39,371 bases of DNA from Deltaproteobacteria bacterium (GTDB lineage Bacteria > Desulfobacterota > Dissulfuribacteria > Dissulfuribacterales > UBA3076), in contig PQXE01000032.1 in NCBI GenBank assembly GCA_003194495.1, positions 1 through 39,371 on the forward strand, read 5' to 3'. How positions within the stretch are numbered: the stretch's first letter is position 1; every line of letters begins with the position of its first letter. Shown here piece after piece: positions 34,421 to 39,371 of this stretch. The translations under genes and the position numbers were made by a program. The notes beneath the pieces are model-generated. The model saw nothing but the letters and a program-made list of their open reading frames with translations. It had not been told where the DNA came from and ran no database searches.

Positions 34421-35581
34421 ATGCATATACATGCCAGAAAATCAATTAACACTATATTCTTAATTATATGTGCCGTATTGACAATATCAATCTTAAGTCC
34501 GGGTATCACATGGAGCCAAGACGTCAAGGCCAAGACAGGCCTCAGCTACCACTGGTGGGATTCTACAAACCATGAAAAAGGACAACAATTCTATATGCCG
34601 CTGGACTTAGCCGTCAAGGTCGAGAATTACGCATTGCGTATACTTACAGGGTACATGTATTCTTACTACGATGGGCACGGAGTTAACAGCGTTCATCTAG
34701 CTCGTCCACTGGACACCAAGATAAATCTTTCTGCAAAAGGAGAGGCGATCTGGGGGATTAAATGGCTGGTAGGTCTGGATATGAATTGCCCTACCGGCAA
34801 AACAGACCTGAACGACAAGGACCTGTTGCTTTTGATGGATACCGACCTGGTCCCTATATACCCACTGGGTGAGGGATTCAATCTAAATCCGATCGTCATC
34901 CTGACCCGGTCATGGGGCCGTGTTATGGCCGGTCTGGGAGCAGGCTATGATTGGCGTGACGAATATGACTTCTCCTCTGATTTTGAGGACTACGACCCTG
35001 GAGACATATGGCATGTTTTATCCCAGATCCGTTGGCAACCGGTTGATGCTTGGACGCTTCATCTCAAAGGTGGCTATACCTGGTACGGCACAGACCAATT
35101 AAGCGGTCATGACTATTATCAGCCTGGGGATATGTTTAAATTGGCGATGGGACTTACATACGAACACCCGAAGTGGAAAACCTTTGCAGAAGTCAGCCAA
35201 TTCTGGCGTAACAAAGATCAGCTACCCAGTCAACAACAGTTTAATCCTAAAAATGAAGAACACAACGGCTATGGAGACGAAACTCTATTAAGAGCCGCTG
35301 CCACGTATCACTTGACTGATGCCACGGACCTGTGCCTAAACTCCGCCCTGCTATGGATACAGGAAAATGACTATCCCAAAAACGATCGGTGGTACTATCG
35401 CGGCGAGCGACGCAAGCTCACCATTGGCTTTGGGGTAATGCATTATCTGAACAAACGATGGACTGTCCATACACGCTTTTCCGGGTTTACCATGCATGAT
35501 GACGAAACCCCTGAACACCCTGATGATGAACGTAGTTACAAAGGTTTTGGGATAGACTTTGGCCTAAGCGCACGGTTCTAA
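34421..35581 (+). CDS. Outer-membrane beta-barrel protein
   Basis: The 386-residue protein has a signal peptide (NTIFLIICAVLTISILSPG, cut after TWSQ). Many alternating aromatic/hydrophobic strands follow (GLSYHWWDS, YALRILTGYMYSYYDG, GIKWLVGLDMNCP, WTLHLKGGYTWYG, LTIGFGVMHYLNKRWTVHTRFSGF) and it ends in DFGLSARF, with the terminal Phe that outer-membrane barrels use for BAM recognition. About 14-16 strands can be counted by eye. It resembles transporter-like OMPs in general, but I cannot name a family. It is the last gene of the five-gene row, 12 bases after the TolB-like gene, and could be a pore or anchor for the beta-helix protein. Confidence 0.8.
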   Translation: MHIHARKSINTIFLIICAVLTISILSPGITWSQDVKAKTGLSYHWWDSTNHEKGQQFYMPLDLAVKVENYALRILTGYMYSYYDGHGVNSVHLARPLDTKINLSAKGEAIWGIKWLVGLDMNCPTGKTDLNDKDLLLLMDTDLVPIYPLGEGFNLNPIVILTRSWGRVMAGLGAGYDWRDEYDFSSDFEDYDPGDIWHVLSQIRWQPVDAWTLHLKGGYTWYGTDQLSGHDYYQPGDMFKLAMGLTYEHPKWKTFAEVSQFWRNKDQLPSQQQFNPKNEEHNGYGDETLLRAAATYHLTDATDLCLNSALLWIQENDYPKNDRWYYRGERRKLTIGFGVMHYLNKRWTVHTRFSGFTMHDDETPEHPDDERSYKGFGIDFGLSARF

Positions 35582-35637
35582 AAACAGATATCTCCAGTAC
35601 AATCTCTGTTTCTCAAAATCTAAAAGGACCTGAAGAG

Positions 35638-35829
35638 ATGTGCCAATCCACAATCTATCTTAAAAAGGGCGATACAGAAGAAGAGATATTGCGGGATGCC
35701 ATCCTGGTAGAACCCTGTCCTGAAGGGGTCAGAATACAGGGATTATTTGATGCCCCTAAAATCATTTCCGCCCGCATTACCGGCATTGATCTATTAAAGA
35801 ACAGGATCATATTGGAGCCTCAAGAATAG
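35638..35829 (+). CDS. cooT: CooT-family nickel-binding protein
   Basis: The 63-residue protein begins MCQSTIYL and has the CooT layout (DAILVEPCPEGVRIQGLF, KIISARITGIDLLKNRIILEP). CooT of Rhodospirillum rubrum is a small Ni(II)-binding dimer that takes part in maturation of CO dehydrogenase, with the N-terminal Cys2 as ligand; Cys2 is present here. Many anaerobes carry several copies with unknown partners. It is 57 bases after the barrel gene and about 590 bases before a His-rich protein gene, the gap being filled by transposon relics; the two may once have been adjacent. Confidence 0.8.
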   Translation: MCQSTIYLKKGDTEEEILRDAILVEPCPEGVRIQGLFDAPKIISARITGIDLLKNRIILEPQE

Positions 35830-35866
35830 TTCTCTTTCAATTAATAATAGCTGATTCCGCTGCCTA

Positions 35867-35886
35867 ATCCGTGTCCATCCGTGTCC
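35867..35886. repeat. 10-bp tandem duplication
   Basis: ATCCGTGTCC is repeated directly. It resembles short spacer repeats seen in many environmental genomes and has no evident role here. Confidence 0.6.
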
Positions 35887-35932
35887 GAAAATGGAAATTC
35901 CTATACTATTAAATTAGAAAACGTTATAATAA

Positions 35933-36362
35933 CTCGACTTTGGCCATTTTTCGATTATTATAAAACCAGAAAAATCAAGGAGTTAGCTGCACGATTTGGG
36001 AATTACAAGCACTCATACCCCGATTTTTTATGGGTAGATTTGATCCAATTCAAGCTAGATATAATAATTTCAGTAAGTTAGCCCAACAACCAGTAACTTC
36101 TCAATAAGTCCGGGCAATTTAAAAAATACTATGAAATCAATAAGTTGCAGGACGTAAAAATGAAGTTTTTTTCTTTGCAAATCACTTTGCACTATGCTGT
36201 CAAATAACGATATCCTGTGATATCAATAAGTTACTCATATTCACTATTTTTAAGAGTAACATTTGGGGCCCAATTTTCTGTACATAACCTATTGAAATCA
36301 TTGACTGCCCGGACTTATTGAGAAGTTACAACAACCATGAATTAAAAATGGCCAAAGTCGAG
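35933..36362. mobile_element. Outer inverted-repeat element (degenerate MITE), split by a second MITE
   Basis: Perfect 19-bp inverted ends, CTCGACTTTGGCCATTTTT (35933-35951) and its complement (36344-36362), are flanked by the direct repeat AATAA (35928-35932 and 36363-36367). Subtracting the inner MITE and one copy of its 8-bp target duplication leaves about 185 bp. No transposase is encoded, so it would depend on one elsewhere. The 5-bp duplication is AT-rich and short and may be chance. Confidence 0.65.
36085..36337. mobile_element. Inner MITE, 237 bp, with 24-bp TIRs and 8-bp target duplication
   Basis: Perfect 24-bp inverted ends at 36093-36116 (starting GTAACTTCTCAATAAG) and 36306-36329 are directly flanked by AACAACCA (36085-36092 and 36330-36337). 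The interior is AT-rich and non-coding. The end motif TCAATAAGT recurs inside at 36137 and 36223, possible transposase-binding sites. Perfect ends and target duplication indicate a recent insertion. Confidence 0.9.
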
Positions 36363-36414
36363 AATAACACCTCTTAATATTAAAATATCTATGCTGAAAG
36401 GAGCCTTAATTTAA

Positions 36415-36690
36415 ATGACCGATTTGGAAAAACTGAGGGTACTCCTGCCCCATTGGATTACGCACAACCGTGAACACATAGCTGAAATAGACAGGTGGGC
36501 CAAATTATTTGAAGATTCAGACAATATCCAGGTAAAGGAAGCACTCAAAAAGGCAATCAGCGCCACTGAGCAGGTTACTGAAGAGTTGCAACACGCCCTG
36601 GACCTGGCCGGAGGTCCTATTGAGATCCATGAACCCCATGGCCATCACCACGGACATGAGCACACCCACCACGAACATGGAAAGGATTGA
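36415..36690 (+). CDS. Small protein with His-rich metal-binding tail
   Basis: The 91-residue cytoplasmic protein has a helical body (LEKLRVLLPHWITHNREHIAEIDRWAKLF...ALKKAISATEQVTEELQHALDLAGG) and a tail HEPHGHHHGHEHTHHEHGKD with 10 His in 20 residues, a likely Ni/Zn/Co-binding region. The body matches a conserved small family of anaerobic bacteria whose function I do not know. AAGGAG lies 11 bases before the ATG. Its TGA overlaps the threonine synthase start (TGATG). With the CooT-like gene upstream, nickel storage or delivery is the likeliest role. Confidence 0.72.
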   Translation: MTDLEKLRVLLPHWITHNREHIAEIDRWAKLFEDSDNIQVKEALKKAISATEQVTEELQHALDLAGGPIEIHEPHGHHHGHEHTHHEHGKD

Positions 36691-38087
36691 TGAGATACAT
36701 AAGCACCCGCGGTGGGATTGATCCCATATCCTTCACAGAAGCCGTAATGATGGGGCTTGCTGCAGACGGAGGGTTATTATTGCCGGACCCCTTCCCATCT
36801 GTGGGTTCTGCCACTCTTGATGAATGGAAAGACCTGAGTTATCCAAAGCTTGCCGTGAAAATTATGGGCCTCTTTGTTGATGATCTTTCAGACAAAGAGC
36901 TTGAGGCACTCATTCACGATGCCTATACCACATTCGACACGCCTGAAGTCACCCCTGTTGTTAAAGTTGGGAAACACTATGTCCTGGAACTCTTCCATGG
37001 GCCGACCCTGGCCTTTAAGGACATTGCCCTACAGGTCCTGGGAAATCTTTTTTCTCTTCTTCTCAGGGGATCAGGCGAGAACATGAACATCCTCGGCGCC
37101 ACCTCCGGAGATACGGGCAGTGCCGCCATCTATGGAGTCAGAGGAAAGGATAATATTAACATCTTTATACTCCATCCCCATGGGCGGGTGAGTAAGGTGC
37201 AGGGCCTTCAAATGACCACTGTGCCGGAGAAGAACGTCTTTAATATTGCAGTGCAAGGCACCTTTGATGACTGCCAGGCCATAGTAAAGGCCATATTCAA
37301 CCAGCTTGACTTCAAGGCCCGATATCATTTGGGTTCCATCAACTCCATCAATTGGGCCAGGGTCCTTGCCCAGGTCGTATATTATGTCTATGCCGCCCTG
37401 AGGGTAAAAGAGCAAACAGGACCTGAATCAGTCAACTTCTCCGTACCAACCGGGAATTTTGGAGACATTTTCGCAGGCTATGTAGCAAAGCAGCTTATTC
37501 AGCCCAATATAGGAAGACTGATCCTTGCTACAAATGAAAACAATATTCTGACTCGTTTTGTCCTGCAGGGCCGCTATGCAAAAAGCGAAGTGGTGCCCAC
37601 CATAAGCCCCTCCATGGATATCCAGATCGCCAGCAATTTTGAGCGCTATCTTTATTACCTGTACAATCAGGAACCCGAACGGATAAAACAGGCATTTATC
37701 TTTCTTGATAAAAAAGACGAAATTATAATTAGCCAGGAGGAACGGGCCCAGGTGAGAAAGGATTTTGCCTCTGCCTCTATAGACCAGGCTTCAACGATCA
37801 CAACCATCAGGGACATCTATAAGGAAACAGGTTATATTCTGGACCCCCACACTGCAGTGGGGGTAGCCGCGGCTGAGAGGCTGGGGCCTGATCTACCAAA
37901 GGGACCCACCATCTGTCTGGCCACTGCACATCCGGCAAAATTTCCCGAGGCTGTACGCAAAGCCATAGGCAGGGAACCAGAGCGACCGGAATCATTAAAA
38001 GGAATTGAAAGCAGGCCTAGCAGATGTAAAATCTTACCTGCTGAAGTAGACGCCGTGAAGAATTATATTGTTAAGCATGCATTATGA
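36690..38087 (+). CDS. thrC: Threonine synthase
   Basis: This PLP enzyme converts O-phosphohomoserine to threonine. The 465-residue protein starts MRYISTRGG, has the PLP Lys110 in ELFHGPTLAFKD, the phosphate-binding LGATSGDTGSAAIYG, GRVSKVQGLQM, SINSINWARVLAQ and PTGNFGDIFAGYVAK motifs, and is of the longer E. coli/yeast-like type. The frame is open one codon further to a TTG, but ATG 36690 with GGAAAGG upstream is the better start and overlaps the previous stop as TGATG. Function is housekeeping; the link to the His-rich gene looks like simple co-transcription. Confidence 0.96.
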   Translation: MRYISTRGGIDPISFTEAVMMGLAADGGLLLPDPFPSVGSATLDEWKDLSYPKLAVKIMGLFVDDLSDKELEALIHDAYTTFDTPEVTPVVKVGKHYVLELFHGPTLAFKDIALQVLGNLFSLLLRGSGENMNILGATSGDTGSAAIYGVRGKDNINIFILHPHGRVSKVQGLQMTTVPEKNVFNIAVQGTFDDCQAIVKAIFNQLDFKARYHLGSINSINWARVLAQVVYYVYAALRVKEQTGPESVNFSVPTGNFGDIFAGYVAKQLIQPNIGRLILATNENNILTRFVLQGRYAKSEVVPTISPSMDIQIASNFERYLYYLYNQEPERIKQAFIFLDKKDEIIISQEERAQVRKDFASASIDQASTITTIRDIYKETGYILDPHTAVGVAAAERLGPDLPKGPTICLATAHPAKFPEAVRKAIGREPERPESLKGIESRPSRCKILPAEVDAVKNYIVKHAL

Positions 38088-38296
38088 GCAATCAGGTTTT
38101 TGAAGAGGTTAAGCTATTTATTAATCTGAGACTCTCCCCTCTTTTTGGACAGCATACAGATCGTTACCTGAAAACGTTACGTTGGCTCATCACCAATGGA
38201 CTCCTCCAGTATTTATTGAAAGGTACAAGTTATACTAAACATAAATCATTCTATGTGAAACTATGCAATTTGAAGAATCGGAAATTCTGGAGTTGA
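38084..38296 (+). CDS. Hypothetical 70-residue protein
   Basis: The ATG overlaps the thrC stop (ATGA). The product is basic and helical (FEEVKLFINLRLSPLFG, RYLKTLRWLITNGLLQYLL) and matches no family I know. Its 3' end overlaps the AlbA_2-domain frame by 34 bases, so one of the two starts may be wrong or this may be a remnant. Confidence 0.3.
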   Translation: MSNQVFEEVKLFINLRLSPLFGQHTDRYLKTLRWLITNGLLQYLLKGTSYTKHKSFYVKLCNLKNRKFWS

Positions 38297-38694
38297 AAAG
38301 ATCAACATCTGAGTTAAAAGAAGCCATTATCTCCATTGCAGCCATTCTAAACAAACATCAGAGAGGCGAGCTTTACTTCGGTATAAAAAATAACGGCGCT
38401 GTTATAGGACAAATGGTAAACGATAAGACCATCCGTGATATATCAAAGGCTATCAGTGACCATATAGAACCCAAAATCTTCCCTGTTATCAATAAAACAA
38501 GCCTTAGAGGAAAAGACTGTATACATGTTGAATTCAATGGTGATGAAACTCCGTATTACGCTTATGGCAGGGGCTATATTAGAGTTGGTGATTCAGATCG
38601 AAAGTTAAGTGCAAAGGAGATCAAAAAAATAATCCCGGAAAAGCATAAGGATACATTACGCTGGGATAACAAAATTTGTGATAAGGCACTTTGA
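38263..38694 (+). CDS. AlbA_2 (Schlafen-like) domain protein, truncated
   Basis: The 143 residues cover one AlbA_2 domain: ESEILELKRST, IAAILNKHQRGELYFGIKNNGAVIG, IEPKIFPVI and YYAYGRGYIRVGDSDRKLSAKE. Full-length relatives continue after the RW-x-x-x-x-C segment with a winged-helix region and a GHKL ATPase-like domain to about 400-500 residues; here the frame stops soon after RWDNKICDKAL and the following DNA does not continue it in any frame. The ribosome site is absent. Probably a truncated gene, although short stand-alone AlbA_2 proteins exist. Confidence 0.65.
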   Translation: MQFEESEILELKRSTSELKEAIISIAAILNKHQRGELYFGIKNNGAVIGQMVNDKTIRDISKAISDHIEPKIFPVINKTSLRGKDCIHVEFNGDETPYYAYGRGYIRVGDSDRKLSAKEIKKIIPEKHKDTLRWDNKICDKAL

Positions 38695-38972
38695 AAAAAA
38701 TAATCATCCCAAACTGCAGATCCTGTCACTACCTCGCCGGTGTATTTCGACATAGCTAACCAAGCCAAGAACTTCCATGACATTCAGACGATTGTGACAG
38801 TATCGCTTCATCCACAAGGAGATGAATGCCTTGCGCCTCGTGTTTGGACGACGCTGCTATTGGGTAGAATGAGTCAGCCTCTACGCGATGACCTTATGGG
38901 CGTTTATGTCGCGGTATAGGGCCGGAGTCCTCATTGCTTGAGAAAAATATCTGTTTTTTCAAGTACTTTGAC
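38695..38972. other. Spacer without a recognised gene
   Basis: A plus-strand stretch of about 65 codons ending near 38920 reads SPVYFDIANQAKNFHDIQ and further but has no start codon or ribosome site and no family I recognise. It may be the remnant of a gene whose other part was lost with the 3' end of the AlbA_2 gene. Confidence 0.4.
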
Positions 38973-39002
38973 TTGACATCCTCAATATTGTCATAGTATA
39001 TG
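38973..39002 (+). promoter_or_regulatory. Candidate promoter of the helix-turn-helix gene
   Basis: A perfect TTGACA (38973-38978) is followed by GTATAT (38996-39001) or TATATG (38997-39002) at 17-18 bases. The -10 region lies inside the left arm of the palindrome at 38988-39030. Confidence 0.5.
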
Positions 39003-39030
39003 TGTGGACATATTTTATATACTACGACAA
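38988..39030. promoter_or_regulatory. Operator-like inverted repeat
   Basis: TTGTCATAGTATAT (38988-39001) and ATATACTACGACAA (39017-39030) are inverted repeats with one mismatch and a 15-base centre, which itself holds ATATGT and ACATAT. It overlaps the candidate -10 and the presumed transcription start. A repressor bound here would block the promoter. Confidence 0.65.
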
Positions 39031-39048
39031 TTGGAGGGTGCTACCGAC

Positions 39049-39371
39049 ATGGTAAAAAAAGAACTTCTCGATAGGGCGATGCGCAAATTTCTTTCTGCTC
39101 AGGTAATGACTCTCTCCCAATTGGAGACTCTTCTGTCCTGCTCGCAACGATCTGTTCAGAGGCACCTTTCCAAATGGGGTTGCCTTCGTAGTTATAATTA
39201 TAACGGAATGTACTTCTCTCTCCCGGCTATCGCTCGTTTCGACTCCTTCGGAGTTTGGAAGTATCAGGATGTCGGCTTTTCACGATTCGGGAATCTCAGA
39301 GACACAGTAGCTCAGATAGTACGCAATTCCACGGCTGGATTGACCACCACTGAGGTGGGTCAAATATTGGG
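39049..39371 (+). CDS. Helix-turn-helix protein, N-terminal part (cut by window edge)
   Basis: The frame is open from ATG 39049 (GGAGGG about 10 bases upstream) to the window end, 107 residues. It starts MVKKELLDRAMRKFLSAQ. A winged-helix-like segment follows (MTLSQLETLLSCSQRSVQRHLSKWG, in which SQRSVQRHL looks like the recognition helix), then YNGMYFSLPAIARFDSFG. A second HTH-like part near the edge reads TAGLTTTEVGQILG. A DNA-binding role is likely and the palindrome in its promoter fits autoregulation, but the family is not known to me. Confidence 0.7.
   Translation, partial: MVKKELLDRAMRKFLSAQVMTLSQLETLLSCSQRSVQRHLSKWGCLRSYNYNGMYFSLPAIARFDSFGVWKYQDVGFSRFGNLRDTVAQIVRNSTAGLTTTEVGQIL

Noticed and set aside
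35881-36081. 66-codon frame between the CooT-like and His-rich genes
   Set aside because: It starts at GTG in a short tandem repeat and runs into the outer inverted-repeat element; best explained as element sequence, at most a transposase relic.

Overview
The window looks like part of a chromosome of an anaerobic Desulfobacterota/deltaproteobacterium. This rests on gene content only: a full type VI secretion (T6SS) core, a CooT-type nickel protein beside a His-rich protein, a TolB/CsgG-rich envelope operon, many short dispersed palindromes and nested small transposon relics. No rRNA or tRNA gene was recognised, so the taxonomy is a guess.

Left edge (1-1990): a cut-off DDE transposase, a DUF4143-type AAA ATPase and a repeat-bearing spacer. 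Positions 1988-23557, minus strand: one long T6SS unit. In transcription order it holds a 780-residue protein of unknown family with Cys clusters, a protein like the C-terminal part of TagH/ImpI, tssJ, tssK, tssL, tssM, tagJ, tssA, tssB, tssC, hcp, tssE, tssF, tssG, tssH/clpV, and last an M91 (NleD-like) zinc metalloprotease. The protease is the best cargo-effector candidate. No VgrG, PAAR or FHA-domain gene lies in the window. Four repeat or hairpin insertions interrupt the unit. Two of them lie directly against the start codons of tssF and tssA, where no Shine-Dalgarno sequence is left.

Positions 23745-27535, plus strand, divergent from the T6SS unit: PP2C phosphatase (PppA type), exported S1C-like protease with TPRs, a 52-residue coupled ORF, and a membrane Ser/Thr kinase with a periplasmic PEGA domain (PpkA type). 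This resembles the threonine phosphorylation pathway that controls some T6SSs, but has the protease where TagQRST would be expected and no visible FHA substrate.

Positions 27618-35581, plus strand: five exported proteins in a tight row. They are a thioredoxin-fold (no Cys)/TPR/TolB-CsgG-like protein, a CsgG-like lipoprotein, a 1068-residue beta-helix protein with three near-identical Fn3-like repeats, a TolB/CsgG-like TPR protein and an outer-membrane beta-barrel. I know no described system with this composition, and it is the most likely undescribed assembly in the window.

Right part (35638-39371): cooT-like gene, a spacer with two nested inverted-repeat elements (the inner one a 237-bp MITE with 24-bp perfect ends and an 8-bp target duplication), a His-rich small protein, threonine synthase, a truncated AlbA_2-domain protein, and the start of a helix-turn-helix gene whose promoter carries a near-perfect palindrome.
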